64,000 bases of DNA from Tannerellaceae bacterium (GCA_031271045.1 JAISWO010000029.1:49034-113033), one strand, 5' to 3'. Counted from the stretch's first letter, positions 1 to 8,882 are shown. Numbers and translations are program-made. The notes: generated by a model not told the origin, from the sequence alone.

Positions 1-1041
1 AAACTGCGCCGCTCCCTCGATGACAAACGGGCGGAGACCGTCTCGCTCGCCTACGCCCGGACGCATCCTCCCCGGATAGACTGGGCCGGCTACCGTCCCG
101 TCCGTCCGTCCTGCCAGGAGGGCGTACAGCTCATTCACCTCCCGGTAGAAACACTCCGGCCGTATATCAATTGGAAATTCTTCTTCCTCGCCTGGAAACT
201 GAGCGGACACTATGCCGGCATCGCCGCAACGGATGCTTGCATCGCCTGCCGCACATCCTGGCTGGCCGGCTTCCCCGCCGAAGAACGCGCCAAGGCGGAA
301 GAAGCCTTGAAGCTTTATACTGATGCGACCCGCTTGCTCGACCGTCTCGCCGCAACCAACATCCGTTGCTGCCAAGCTCTGTACGGCTTCTTCCCTGCGT
401 ATAGCGAAGGCGACACGATCGTGCTGCCGGATGGCAACCGCCCCGCCTTCCCCATGCTGCGACAGCAGACACGCAGGGAAGACGAGGCGTACAAATCCCT
501 GGCTGATTATATCCTCCCTCTGTCCGAAGGACGTACGGACTACATCGGCGCCTTTGCCGTAACCGCCGGAGCAGGCATCGAACCGCTTCAACAAGCCTTT
601 GAGGATGATGGCGACACTTATTCCTCCATGCTCCTGCAAAGCCTGACCGACCGCTTAGCCGAAGCCTCCGCCGAATATCTCCACGAGAAGGTACGCCGCG
701 AGTATTGGGGCTATGCGCCGGACGAATCATTCAGCGTAGGCGAACTTTTCCAGGTAAAATATAAAGGTATACGTCCCGCCATAGGCTATCCCTCCCTACC
801 CGACCAGTTGCTGAATGTAAGCTTAGACGCGCTGCTGGACTTCTCGCGGATCGGCATACGTTTGACCGAGAATGGCGCCATGCATCCGACCGCTTCGGTC
901 AGTGGCCTGTATATCGCCCATCCCGAATCCTCCTACTTTATGATCGGCGCTATCGACGACGAACAATTCTTCGACTACGCCCGCAGGCGAAACCTCAGCG
1001 AAACCGACGCCCGGCGAGTACTTAGTAAAAACCTACAATAA
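1..1041 (+). CDS. metH: Methionine synthase (cobalamin-dependent), C-terminal part
   Basis: The reading frame is open from base 1, so the listed ATG/TTG start at 307 is not the true start; 346 residues are visible and the N-terminus lies outside the window. The visible part matches the AdoMet-binding reactivation domain of B12-dependent methionine synthase. Near residue 60 there is a 'YINWKFFFLAWKLSG' block, then 'YWGYAPDE', 'KYKGIRPAIGYPSLPDQ' and 'AMHPTASVSGLYIAHPES', the AdoMet/cobalamin-facing motifs of the family. The enzyme makes methionine from homocysteine and methyl-tetrahydrofolate; this domain re-methylates oxidised cobalamin. The TRIC-type gene follows 11 bp later, so the two may be co-transcribed. 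Identification is firm for the domain; completeness of the upstream domains cannot be seen. Confidence 0.93.
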   Translation, partial: KLRRSLDDKRAETVSLAYARTHPPRIDWAGYRPVRPSCQEGVQLIHLPVETLRPYINWKFFFLAWKLSGHYAGIAATDACIACRTSWLAGFPAEERAKAEEALKLYTDATRLLDRLAATNIRCCQALYGFFPAYSEGDTIVLPDGNRPAFPMLRQQTRREDEAYKSLADYILPLSEGRTDYIGAFAVTAGAGIEPLQQAFEDDGDTYSSMLLQSLTDRLAEASAEYLHEKVRREYWGYAPDESFSVGELFQVKYKGIRPAIGYPSLPDQLLNVSLDALLDFSRIGIRLTENGAMHPTASVSGLYIAHPESSYFMIGAIDDEQFFDYARRRNLSETDARRVLSKNLQ

Positions 1042-1052
1042 TAACTCAATAG

Positions 1053-1685
1053 ATGATCGACTTTATAACTGTTTGCGACTATACCGGCACCTTTGCCTTC
1101 GCCATCAGCGGTATCCGCCTGGCATCCGCCAAGCAATTCGACTGGTTCGGCGCTTATGTGGTAGGCATCGTCACAGCCGTCGGCGGAGGAACCGTCCGCG
1201 ACATTCTGCTCAATGCAACTCCGTTCTGGATGGAGCAGCCTTCGTACCTGATCGTCTCGGGGCTGGCCCTCTTGTTTGTGATCGCTTTCAGGAAATACGT
1301 CATACGGCTGAACAATACGTTTTTTATCTTTGACGCCATCGGTCTGGGACTGTTTGTCATCGTAGGCGTTGTCAAAACGTTGGACTACGGCTTCCCCATG
1401 TGGGTGGCCATCGTGATGGGAACCATTACCGGCTCGTTCGGCGGTATGATGCGCGATATTCTGATCAACGAAGAGCCTTTGATTTTCCGCAAAGATATCT
1501 ACGCCCTGGCGTGCGTATTCGGCGGAGTGGCTTATTACGGCTGCACTTTGCTGGCCATACCTTCGTCGCTGGCGCAATTTATCTCCGCCATCAGCGTATT
1601 CATCATCCGTATCCTGGCCGTTAAGTACCACATCAGCGTTCCGGTGCTGAAAGGCGAAGAAGATCCGCTGAACAGGAAGAAATAA
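1053..1685 (+). CDS. TRIC-family (UPF0126) inner-membrane channel protein
   Basis: 210 residues and strongly hydrophobic, with about seven membrane segments. The protein is an internal duplication: 'GGGTVRD' (44-50) in the first half is echoed by 'GSFGGMMRD' (127-135) in the second. These glycine-rich RD motifs are the signature of the UPF0126/YadS/YicG family, which has the fold of trimeric intracellular cation channels. A role as a small cation or glycine-type channel in the inner membrane is known for the family and inferred here. It follows metH by 11 bp. An AT-rich gap with the dps promoter comes after it. Confidence 0.9.
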   Translation: MIDFITVCDYTGTFAFAISGIRLASAKQFDWFGAYVVGIVTAVGGGTVRDILLNATPFWMEQPSYLIVSGLALLFVIAFRKYVIRLNNTFFIFDAIGLGLFVIVGVVKTLDYGFPMWVAIVMGTITGSFGGMMRDILINEEPLIFRKDIYALACVFGGVAYYGCTLLAIPSSLAQFISAISVFIIRILAVKYHISVPVLKGEEDPLNRKK

Positions 1686-1716
1686 AATATATCTATATCA
1701 TTATACATATATTCTG

Positions 1717-1749
1717 TTTGACGGATATCGTATATTCTTTTTACCTTTG
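1717..1749 (+). promoter_or_regulatory. Promoter of dps
   Basis: Bacteroidetes-type promoter: TTTG at 1717-1720, 21 bp spacer, TACCTTTG at 1742-1749. Expected transcription start is near 1756, giving a leader of about 45 nt before the dps ATG. Confidence 0.7.
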
Positions 1750-1799
1750 CATCGGATAAAAAAAGAAAAGAATAAGAAAACACTAAAAAATAAAGCAAT

Positions 1800-2288
1800 A
1801 TGAAAACATTAGATTATCTCCATTTGGATGCTTCCAAAGCAAGTAAAGTGATTGCAGCTCTGCAACAGTTATTGTCCAACTACCAGTTGTTCTACACCAA
1901 CCTGCGCGGGTTTCACTGGAACATCAAAGGACACGGCTTTTTCGTACTTCACAGCAAATTTGAAGAACTGTATGACGATGCGGCCGAGAAGGTAGATGAA
2001 ATAGCCGAACGTATCCTTATGCTGGGAGGAGAACCGGTCAGCGCTTTCAGCGAATACCTGAAGACTTCCCGGATCAAAGAAATCACCGGCGTCTCGTGCG
2101 GCGACGAAGCGCTGAAGAATGTCCTCGACACTTACGGCCTGCTGATCGAAGAAGAACGCGCCCTGCTGTCGCTTGCCTCCGACGCCAAAGACGAAGCAAC
2201 CGTTGCCCTGATGAGCGACTATCTTAAAGGACAGGAAAAAACCGTCTGGATGTTGGTTGCATTCTCGTCGGGCGATTGCAAGAAATAA
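1800..2288 (+). CDS. dps: Dps-family DNA-binding ferritin
   Basis: 162 residues, the usual length for Dps. It forms a dodecameric cytoplasmic cage that oxidises ferrous iron with peroxide and protects DNA. The inter-subunit ferroxidase residues are visible with family spacing: H39 in 'FHW', H51, an acidic residue at E55 (commonly Asp), D66 and E70 in 'KVDEIAE'. The N-terminal tail is short with a few lysines, so strong DNA binding is uncertain. It is a single-gene unit with its own promoter at 1742-1749 and a hairpin terminator right after the stop. Oxidative-stress control is expected from the family, but no operator was recognised. Confidence 0.93.
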   Translation: MKTLDYLHLDASKASKVIAALQQLLSNYQLFYTNLRGFHWNIKGHGFFVLHSKFEELYDDAAEKVDEIAERILMLGGEPVSAFSEYLKTSRIKEITGVSCGDEALKNVLDTYGLLIEEERALLSLASDAKDEATVALMSDYLKGQEKTVWMLVAFSSGDCKK

Positions 2289-2334
2289 CGACCATACAAA
2301 CTAAAGACTTTCTTCATAATTTATTTTAATACAT

Positions 2335-2372
2335 GGGGGGGCGTTACGGAATTTCCGTGCGCCCCTTCTGTT
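2335..2372 (+). terminator. Rho-independent terminator of dps
   Basis: GC-rich stem (GGGGCG against CGCCCC) with an inner ACGGA/TCCGT stem, followed by a T-rich tail ending TTTTT. It lies 47 bp after the dps stop and just before the permease promoter. Confidence 0.75.
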
Positions 2373-2387
2373 TTTACGTAAAATGAC

Positions 2388-2395
2388 TACATTTG
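2388..2395 (+). promoter_or_regulatory. Promoter -7 element of the APC permease gene
   Basis: TACATTTG matches the Bacteroidetes TAnnTTTG element. The ORF-track TTG start at 2393 lies inside this element, so it cannot be the translation start; the ATG at 2420 is used instead. Confidence 0.65.
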
Positions 2396-2419
2396 CCCAG
2401 AATCGCAAATATCAACTCT

Positions 2420-3859
2420 ATGTTAGACAAACTATTCAAGAAAAAAGACATTGCAGCTATCCTGCGGGAAGCCTCCCAATCGAACGGAGGACTGAAGCGT
2501 AACCTGACCGCTACGAACTTAGTGACGCTCGGAATCGGAGCCATCGTGGGAGCGGGCATCTTTGTCATCACCGGGCAGGCGGCCGCCGAATATGCAGGGC
2601 CGGCGCTGACTATCTCGTTCATAATCTCGGCCGTCGCCTGCGTACTGGCCGGGCTGTGTTATTCCGAATTTGCCGCCATGATCCCTGTGTCGGGCAGCGT
2701 ATATTCGTATTCTTATGCCACGATGGGCGAATTGCTGGCCTGGTTTATAGGCTGGACGCTTGTGCTGGAATATCTCTTTGCCTGTTCTTCCGTTGCGGTG
2801 GGATGGTCGGGTTATATGCTGAGCCTGTTTGATAGCTGGGGAATCAGCTTGCCACCGCAGATCGCGCAGTCGACGTTCTATTACGACAACGGCGTCTGGG
2901 GATGGACGGGGAGTTTGTTGAATCTTCCGGCTGTCTTTATCGTGGCCGTCGTCTGGGCGTTGCTCATGGGCGGCATCAAACAGTCGGCTGCGATCAATAA
3001 CGTGATCGTTATTATCAAGATTTCGGTCATCCTGCTCTTCATCGGCTTCGGCCTTTCGCACATCGACACGAGCAATTATACACCCTATATACCGGCGAAT
3101 ACCGGCGAGGCGGGACATTTCGGATGGAGTGGTATCCTGCGTGGCGCCGGCATTGTCTTCTTTGCCTTCCTCGGTTTCGATGCGCTATCGACGGCCGCCC
3201 AGGAAACGCGCAATCCGCAACGCGACATGCCTCGTGGCATACTGATTTCGCTCTTAGTCTGCGCCGTCCTCTATATGTTGGTAACGACCGTACTCACCGG
3301 CATCGTCCGTTACGACGAACTAAGCGTGCCGGCACCCATCGCCCTGGCCATCGACCGGGCAGAGGGGCTGACCTGGCTCAGTCCGCTGATCAAACTCGGC
3401 GCTATCGCCGGCCTTAGCTCCGTCATCCTGGTAATGAGCCTGGGGCAGTCGCGCATTTACTATGCCATTGCCAAAGATGGCCTGCTGCCCCCCGTGCTCG
3501 CACGTGTGAATCCCCGCACGGGGATTCCACAGAACGCCACGATCCTGGCCAGTTGCGCGACGGGGATCATTGCCGGGCTTTTCCCCTTGCAGGTGCTGAA
3601 CGAGTTGGTGAGCATCGGCACGCTGCTGGCGTTCACGATCGTCTGCGTTTCGGTCGTCATCCTGCGCCGGACGCGGCCGGAATTGAATCGTCCGTTCAAG
3701 ACGCCCTTCTCGCCCTACCTGCCTTTGCTGGGCGCGGCCATCTGCGTGATCCAGATGATCTTCCTTCCCGGTGCAGCCTGGGTTCGTTTGATTGGCTGGA
3801 CGATCATCGGATTGGTTATCTACTTCCTTTATGGCATCAAGCACAGCCACCTGAGGTGA
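2420..3859 (+). CDS. Amino acid permease, APC superfamily (cationic amino acid transporter type)
   Basis: 479 residues from the ATG at 2420 (the track's TTG start falls in the promoter). About 12 membrane helices. The N-terminus has the APC signature 'GIGAIVGAGIFVITGQAA', the unwound substrate-binding segment of helix 1, and the family's 'FFAFLGFDALSTAAQETRNPQRDMP' region occurs in the middle. The pattern is closest to the YfnA/CAT branch of proton-coupled amino-acid transporters in the inner membrane; substrate cannot be read from sequence. It is a single gene with its own promoter, and a repeat-bearing gene-free stretch follows. Confidence 0.9.
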   Translation: MLDKLFKKKDIAAILREASQSNGGLKRNLTATNLVTLGIGAIVGAGIFVITGQAAAEYAGPALTISFIISAVACVLAGLCYSEFAAMIPVSGSVYSYSYATMGELLAWFIGWTLVLEYLFACSSVAVGWSGYMLSLFDSWGISLPPQIAQSTFYYDNGVWGWTGSLLNLPAVFIVAVVWALLMGGIKQSAAINNVIVIIKISVILLFIGFGLSHIDTSNYTPYIPANTGEAGHFGWSGILRGAGIVFFAFLGFDALSTAAQETRNPQRDMPRGILISLLVCAVLYMLVTTVLTGIVRYDELSVPAPIALAIDRAEGLTWLSPLIKLGAIAGLSSVILVMSLGQSRIYYAIAKDGLLPPVLARVNPRTGIPQNATILASCATGIIAGLFPLQVLNELVSIGTLLAFTIVCVSVVILRRTRPELNRPFKTPFSPYLPLLGAAICVIQMIFLPGAAWVRLIGWTIIGLVIYFLYGIKHSHLR

Positions 3860-4015
3860 GGCGACCGGTACCTGGTCGTGGCAAGCGGGGGAATTTCTCC
3901 GGACTTCCGTCATCTTACCGGCGGCGTTTATGTCCCGGCTTTGGACGACGGAGGTTGCGCTCCGGACAAGTATAGAATCATTCTGAGACAAGAATATAGT
4001 CGTTCATTTGAAGGC

Positions 4016-4290
4016 GTCGCACAATGTGTGACGCCTTCGTTTTGCTCCGGATGTTGGCGTCTGCAAGGAGGGACACCAACGTTTTTACTATTTTCTGCCA
4101 GCACACCATGTGTGACACCAACGTTTGGCTCCGGACCTTGGCGTCTGCAAGGGGCGAAAGCAACGTTTTTATTATTTTTTGACGTCGCGCAATGCGTGAA
4201 ACTAACGTTTTGCTCCGGATCTTGACGTCTGCAAGGGGAGAAAGCATTGTTTCTTTCGCTTTTTACCTGTCACGCAATGCGTGAAACCGA
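4016..4290. repeat. 84-bp imperfect tandem repeat, about 3.3 units
   Basis: Units begin near 4016, 4100, 4184 and 4269. Each carries a short inverted motif (cacaatgtgtg / cgcaatgcgtg), then 'gctccgg' (4044, 4128, 4212; spacing exactly 84), then 'cgtctgcaagg' and an 'acgttttta' A/T block. No spacer-like variable segments are present, so this is not CRISPR. Confidence 0.85.
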
Positions 4291-4325
4291 AAAATCAGGG
4301 CAAACGTTGGTGGCACGCATTGTGG

Positions 4326-4351
4326 CTGGCAGAAAATAGTAAAAACGTTGG
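4326..4351 (-). repeat. Inverted copy of a segment of the 84-bp repeat
   Basis: The 26 bases are the exact reverse complement of 4076-4101 in the first repeat unit. Together they could form a long cruciform or RNA stem with a loop of about 225 nt. Confidence 0.8.
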
Positions 4352-4513
4352 CGGCACACATTACGGGACGGTAAAAACCGGGGGCAAACGTTAGCGTCCC
4401 GCACTGTTGGATATCTTTAAAAAATATAAAAGAAGACGCTGTGGTTTGTTTTTATTTAATTATAGCGGTACATTTGTAGAGAATTTTTCAACCCAAACAA
4501 AAAATAAACTGAT

Positions 4514-5674
4514 ATGAAGAAGGTACGCAAATTTATCCGACTCGTTCGACGCCTCCGCAATGGCGATCACTACGAATTCTACAGAGAAATTATCAAGCTC
4601 TTAGTGAGATTTGAAGGCAAACTGGGAGACTTGCTCAAGCTAATGCTCGTCCTCAAAACGGTCTTCCAAAAAGAAGACGAGATCTTCAAACGCAACGCCC
4701 GCGCCGAAGAAACGCCCGGGATCGGCGATACTGACCAGCAACGGATGACGGTCTTCCGGCGCATCAAACTGCACGTCGACGCAGCACACTACAATAAAAA
4801 TCCCGCCGAAGTGGCCGCCGCCGAAGCGCTCGACTATGTGATCAACAACTACAAAAGCATCCCCTCGACGTCCTTGACACAGGCCAGCGCGCTGATCGTC
4901 AATCTGATTCAAGACCTCCGTTTGCCTAAGTACGCCACCCACATCGCCACCCTCGACCTTACGGAAGCCGTCGACGACCTCGAAGCCGCCAACAACGCCT
5001 TGGAAGAAATCCTCTCCGAACGCGAACACAGTCAGGGCAGCGCCCAACGCATCGGCAATATGAAGACCGCCCGCCCGAATACCGACGTAGCCGGCGGTAA
5101 CCTTGCCGATGGCCTCAATATTTTCTACCTTCTGGCCAAGCTCAACGGTCGGACCGCCTACATGGAAGCCTTAGGCGAAATCATCGACGGCATGAACGAC
5201 ATCATTATCTATTATGAAAAGAAATACGCTCATATCGGCGGCGGCGGCAGCTCCAAACCCGACGATGAAGATGATGATGACGAAGATGACGACGGCGACC
5301 TTACGCCTTCCTTCTCCATCGCCGCCCAGGCCGTGACGGATGGTTCGACGATGTACGTCACCTTGACGAATCCCGACTCCGCAGCCGACCTCTTCGCCGA
5401 AGCCGTCGGCGCCACCCTCGTCCTCCTGCTCGACCCCGAAGCCGGCGTCACAGCCTTCGACCTCTTTCCCATCACCGGCCTTGAAGTCCTGCAAGAAGGC
5501 GACACAGAGAAACCCGTCGGCCTGAAAGTCGGCCCGCAAGCCAACAGCACATTCGACGTCCCCACCTACAACGCCGGCCCCTGCACCGCCTGGGTCGAGA
5601 AGGACGACGTCGTCCTCGCCAACCTTACCGGCGCCTTCTACCCCGGAAGCATCACCGAAGGCAGGAAGCAATAA
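4514..5674 (+). CDS. DUF6261-like protein with acidic linker and C-terminal beta-rich domain
   Basis: 386 residues, no signal peptide. The N-terminal ~240 residues are helical, beginning with a basic 'RLRNGDHYEF' segment and containing 'IVNLIQDLR'; this resembles the Bacteroidetes-specific DUF6261 family, a recollection I cannot test. A run of Asp/Glu (about 252-264, 'DDEDDDDEDDDGD') links it to a ~120-residue C-terminal domain that looks beta-rich ('MYVTLTNPDSAADLF'). Function is unknown. Codon use is markedly C-rich at third positions compared with flanking genes. It stands alone between the repeat stretch and a strong terminator. Confidence 0.6.
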   Translation: MKKVRKFIRLVRRLRNGDHYEFYREIIKLLVRFEGKLGDLLKLMLVLKTVFQKEDEIFKRNARAEETPGIGDTDQQRMTVFRRIKLHVDAAHYNKNPAEVAAAEALDYVINNYKSIPSTSLTQASALIVNLIQDLRLPKYATHIATLDLTEAVDDLEAANNALEEILSEREHSQGSAQRIGNMKTARPNTDVAGGNLADGLNIFYLLAKLNGRTAYMEALGEIIDGMNDIIIYYEKKYAHIGGGGSSKPDDEDDDDEDDDGDLTPSFSIAAQAVTDGSTMYVTLTNPDSAADLFAEAVGATLVLLLDPEAGVTAFDLFPITGLEVLQEGDTEKPVGLKVGPQANSTFDVPTYNAGPCTAWVEKDDVVLANLTGAFYPGSITEGRKQ

Positions 5675-5701
5675 CAAAGACCTCCTTCCGGAACAACAAC
5701 C

Positions 5702-5741
5702 GCCCGGAGAAGTAACCCATACTTCTCCGGGCTTTTCCTTT
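5702..5741 (+). terminator. Strong rho-independent terminator after the DUF6261-like gene
   Basis: Perfect 12-bp stem: GCCCGGAGAAGT at 5702-5713 and its complement at 5721-5732, 7-nt loop, followed by TTTTCCTTT. Confidence 0.9.
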
Positions 5742-5806
5742 ATATATACCCAATCGCACATACCATACTCCGACAGGAAGATTCCTCTCCTTCCGGAAAC
5801 TTTTCC

Positions 5807-5814
5807 TATCTTTG
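5807..5814 (+). promoter_or_regulatory. Promoter -7 element of the nusB operon
   Basis: TATCTTTG, 40 bp upstream of the nusB ATG. The ORF-track TTG start at 5812 lies within it. No good -33 TTTG was seen. Confidence 0.6.
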
Positions 5815-5853
5815 CAGCCATTAAAACAAAATATAAAGAAGTTCTTTTATACA

Positions 5854-6780
5854 ATGATAAATAGAATACTGATACGTATCAAGATCCTTCAGATCGTCTA
5901 CGCTTATTACCAGAACGGAAACAACGATCTGAAAGCAGCAGAAAACGAACTGCTCTTCAGTTTGCGCAAAGCCTACGACCTGTACCATTACCTCCTGCTT
6001 CTCATCATTGACCTTACAAACCTTCACGAACGGCAATTAGACAGCCGCAAACATAAATACATGCCCACCGACGAAGATCTTCATCCCAACATGCGACTCG
6101 TAAATAACCGCTTTGCACAGCAATTGAGCCGAAACGAAGACTTACAACGCTACATAAGCGAATACAAAATATCATGGATCAACGATCCCGACTTCCTCCG
6201 AAGCACCCTGGATATAATCCTCTCCTCCGACCTCTATACCCAATACATAGAAAATCCCGACGATTCGTACGAAACAGACAAAACATTCTGGCGCGAAGCT
6301 TTCAAGAAATGCATCCAAAGGAACGATTACGTCGCCGACTACCTGGAAGACAAAAGCATCTTCTGGAACGATGATATGGAAACCATCGGAGCCTTCATAC
6401 TGAAAACCATCAAACGCTTCAGGGAAGAAGAAGGCAGCAAGCACATGCTCCTGCCTATGTTCAAAGACGAAGAAGACCGCCTGTTCGCCGTCAAGCTGTT
6501 TCGCGAAACCCTCTTGCACGGCGTAGATATCCGCCAACGCCTGAGCCATCACATCAAAAACTGGGATGTCGAACGCATTTCCAACATTGATATGATCATC
6601 ATGCAGATCGCCCTGACCGAGATACTAACCTTCCCCTCCATCCCGGTAAGCGTCAGCCTGAACGAATATATCGACACCGCCAAATACTACGGCACCCCCA
6701 AAAGCGGCGTATTCATCAACGGCATATTAGATGCCGCCGTAGAAGAACTGAAAAAAGAGAAGGTGTTATTCAAAGACTGA
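5854..6780 (+). CDS. nusB: Transcription antitermination factor NusB
   Basis: 308 residues from the ATG at 5854; the earlier TTG at 5812 is inside the promoter. NusB binds boxA RNA with NusE (S10) in antitermination complexes, chiefly on rRNA operons. The recognisable NusB fold is in the C-terminal half ('RETLLHGVDIRQRLSHHIKNWDVERISNIDMIIMQIALTEIL', then 'SLNEYIDTAKYYGTPKSGVFINGILDA'). The N-terminal ~150 residues are an extension typical of Bacteroidetes NusB, roughly twice the proteobacterial length. It is first in the nusB-yajC-ybbR-coaE cluster. Confidence 0.93.
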   Translation: MINRILIRIKILQIVYAYYQNGNNDLKAAENELLFSLRKAYDLYHYLLLLIIDLTNLHERQLDSRKHKYMPTDEDLHPNMRLVNNRFAQQLSRNEDLQRYISEYKISWINDPDFLRSTLDIILSSDLYTQYIENPDDSYETDKTFWREAFKKCIQRNDYVADYLEDKSIFWNDDMETIGAFILKTIKRFREEEGSKHMLLPMFKDEEDRLFAVKLFRETLLHGVDIRQRLSHHIKNWDVERISNIDMIIMQIALTEILTFPSIPVSVSLNEYIDTAKYYGTPKSGVFINGILDAAVEELKKEKVLFKD

Positions 6781-6857
6781 CTCTTGAATTAGTGATGAAA
6801 AAAAGGTCTGAAAAACAAAAAAACGATTCTTTCTGAGTAATTCAGACAACTTATCAT

Positions 6858-6865
6858 TACTTTTG
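6858..6865 (+). promoter_or_regulatory. Promoter -7 element upstream of yajC
   Basis: TACTTTTG, about 55 bp before yajC, in a 139-bp gap after nusB. It suggests yajC-ybbR-coaE can be transcribed separately from nusB. Confidence 0.55.
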
Positions 6866-6919
6866 ACCTCGCGTTACACATATTATATATACCAACAAAC
6901 AAATAAAACAAAATAAAAA

Positions 6920-7246
6920 ATGATGAACTTACTGAGTATTTTACTGGATGCCGCCCCGGCAACGACAGGCGGCAATGCGTCAGGCGGCCTGGTTAGCTTC
7001 CTGCCGATCATAGCCATCGTGGTTATATTCTATTTCTTTATGATTCGCCCGCAGCAAAAGAAACAAAAAGACATCCGCAAAGCCCGCGAAGCTATGAAAC
7101 CCGGAGATAAAGTGGTAACAGCCGGCGGAATCTTTGGGCGCGTGAAAGAAATATCGGAGCATTATATGGTGCTCGAAATAGCCGAAGGAGTCCGGATACG
7201 CATAGACAAAGGCTCTGTCTTTGCCTCGGCAGAAGACGCGAAATAA
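6920..7246 (+). CDS. yajC: Preprotein translocase accessory subunit YajC
   Basis: 108 residues with one membrane span at about 24-44, followed by 'MIRPQQKKQKDIRKAREAMKPGDKVVTAGGIFGRV', the hallmark YajC cytoplasmic segment. YajC associates with SecDF at the inner membrane and supports Sec export. Start may be 6920 or 6923 (ATGATG). It sits 12 bp ahead of ybbR, the usual Bacteroidales arrangement. Confidence 0.95.
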   Translation: MMNLLSILLDAAPATTGGNASGGLVSFLPIIAIVVIFYFFMIRPQQKKQKDIRKAREAMKPGDKVVTAGGIFGRVKEISEHYMVLEIAEGVRIRIDKGSVFASAEDAK

Positions 7247-7258
7247 CCCCCCTTCGCC

Positions 7259-8266
7259 ATGATACGACTTGATAGCCTGTCGCACATATTCAAGTCTGTC
7301 CACAGGGAGACTAAAACTTTCTTTCCCCACTTTCGGTGGAAAGAAGTTTTAATCTTTCTGTTTTTTTTCTGCCTCTCCTTCGTCTTCTGGGCACTGCAAA
7401 GTATGCAGCAAGAGTACGAGATACAATTACAAATCCCCGTCCATTACAAAGAAATGCCCCCCGATATGGCCTTCGTACATACCCCGCCCTCCAGGATAAA
7501 CGTCCGCATCCGCGACAAAGGCAGCATATTGCTCAACTATACGCTGGGACAGTCGGGCGCCTCCCTCGACGTCGGTATGCAAGAGACGCATTTTCTGTCC
7601 GATAGCGCCCTCCGGCTGTCGGAAAACGACCTCGAAGGAATGATCGCCAAGCAACTGATCCCCACAACTCACCTGCTTGGCTTCGAACCTCGGCAGATCA
7701 TCGCACCTTACAGCAAACTGAGAAAAAAGAAACTCCCGGTCTACTTCGATGGCAACATACGTACAGAGCCCGGTTTTCAGGTATCCGGCGACATCATCGT
7801 CTCCCCATCCACGACCGAAGCGTACGCTCCGGACCTTGTCCTGGCAACCATCACATCAATACCAACCGTTTATACGGAAATAAAAAAGGGAAACAAAACA
7901 ATTACCCGTAAATTAAAACTCCGCAAAACCGACGGAGTGACGTTCGACCCTGATGTCGTGTCGGTGACGATACCTATCGAGGAATATACACAAAAGACAC
8001 TCGAAATACCCATCTTGTGCAAACAGATCCCGGCAGGCTATGCCATCCGTATGTTCCCGTCAGTAGTGAGAGTGACCTGCAATGTTCCCCTTTCACTTTT
8101 TAAAGATTTGTCGGAAAAAGATTTTGCCGTCGAAACACTCGTCGCCAACCCGGAAGACAACGCATCGGGTATGATCCCCTTGCGCTTAACCCGCAAACCG
8201 GACTGGATGGACCGCGTCTCCCTTTCGCAAGATTCCATAGAATTTATCCTGGAACAAAATAAATGA
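7259..8266 (+). CDS. YbbR-like domain membrane protein
   Basis: 335 residues. A cytoplasmic N-terminus of about 28 residues precedes one membrane helix (29-47, 'VLIFLFFFCLSFVFW'), and the rest is an extracytoplasmic beta-rich region with YbbR-type repeats ('PPSRINVRIRDKGSILLNY', 'PSTTEAYAPDLVL'). In Firmicutes YbbR/CdaR modulates the diadenylate cyclase; whether that holds here is not known. Its stop overlaps the coaE start by 4 bp (ATGA), indicating translational coupling. Confidence 0.85.
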   Translation: MIRLDSLSHIFKSVHRETKTFFPHFRWKEVLIFLFFFCLSFVFWALQSMQQEYEIQLQIPVHYKEMPPDMAFVHTPPSRINVRIRDKGSILLNYTLGQSGASLDVGMQETHFLSDSALRLSENDLEGMIAKQLIPTTHLLGFEPRQIIAPYSKLRKKKLPVYFDGNIRTEPGFQVSGDIIVSPSTTEAYAPDLVLATITSIPTVYTEIKKGNKTITRKLKLRKTDGVTFDPDVVSVTIPIEEYTQKTLEIPILCKQIPAGYAIRMFPSVVRVTCNVPLSLFKDLSEKDFAVETLVANPEDNASGMIPLRLTRKPDWMDRVSLSQDSIEFILEQNK

Positions 8267-8847
8267 TGAAAATAGGCTTGACAGGCGGAATAGGCAGTGG
8301 AAAGTCAATTGTTTCCTCCCTGCTGGAAGTGATGGGTATACCTGTCTACGACGCAGATGCCGGAAGTAAACGCCTGACGATTACCTCTCCTTTGATACGG
8401 CAAGGACTGATCGGTTTATTTGGCGAAACCATTTACCGGGGTGACGCTATCGACCGCAAGCGCCTTGCAGCCTGTATCTTTAGCGATCCGGAAATGCTCA
8501 AGCGCGTCAATGCGATCATCCATCCCGAAGTAAGCCGTCATTTCCTTGACTGGGCAGATAGGCAGACCTCATCGTCCGGCATTTGCGCGATTGAGACGGC
8601 CATCCTTTTTGAATCGGGTTTCAACCGCCTTGTCGATCTCTCTCTCATGGTAACCGCTCCCCTGGAGAGGAGGATCGAACGCGTCATGGCCCGCGATGGA
8701 GCCACCCGCGACGAAGTCCTCCACCGGATAAAAAACCAATGGCCCGACGAGGTCAAAAAAACATATGCTTCTTACATTATATACAATGAGGAACGTCAGG
8801 CTCTGATTCCACAGCTAACGGCCTTCCTTGCCGGTCTCCGGCGATAA
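8263..8847 (+). CDS. coaE: Dephospho-CoA kinase
   Basis: 194 residues, normal family length. It performs the last step of coenzyme A synthesis, ATP-dependent phosphorylation of dephospho-CoA. The P-loop 'GGIGSGKS' (about 8-15), the 'VYDADAGSKRL' acceptor-binding segment and 'IHPEVSRHF' are all present. The start overlaps the ybbR stop as ATGATGA; either ATG (8263 or 8266) is possible. Confidence 0.95.
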   Translation: MMKIGLTGGIGSGKSIVSSLLEVMGIPVYDADAGSKRLTITSPLIRQGLIGLFGETIYRGDAIDRKRLAACIFSDPEMLKRVNAIIHPEVSRHFLDWADRQTSSSGICAIETAILFESGFNRLVDLSLMVTAPLERRIERVMARDGATRDEVLHRIKNQWPDEVKKTYASYIIYNEERQALIPQLTAFLAGLRR

Positions 8848-8882
8848 TCCGACGATAATTTCTTTTACAGCTCCTCACCCTT

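Larger units (their letters stand above)
3860..4513. other. Gene-free stretch with 84-bp tandem repeats
   Basis: The ORFs called here (3878-4225 plus, 3978-4247 minus) are formed by tandem repeats and do not look like proteins. The stretch holds the 84-bp array (4016-4290), an inverted copy of part of it (4326-4351) and the leader of the next gene. A T-rich segment just before 4514 may carry a promoter, but no clear TAnnTTTG element was seen near it except a weak 'tacatttg' about 45 bp upstream of the start. Confidence 0.7.

Noticed and set aside
3878-4225. 115-codon ORF after the permease
   Set aside because: Built from the 84-bp tandem repeats; no recognisable protein character.
5171-5854. 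227-codon minus-strand ORF
   Set aside because: Shadow of the C-rich third positions of the DUF6261-like gene; it also runs through the terminator.
6805-6850. Terminator between nusB and yajC
   Set aside because: GTCTGAA...TTCAGAC can pair across about 27 nt, but there is no T-tail after it, so it was not called.
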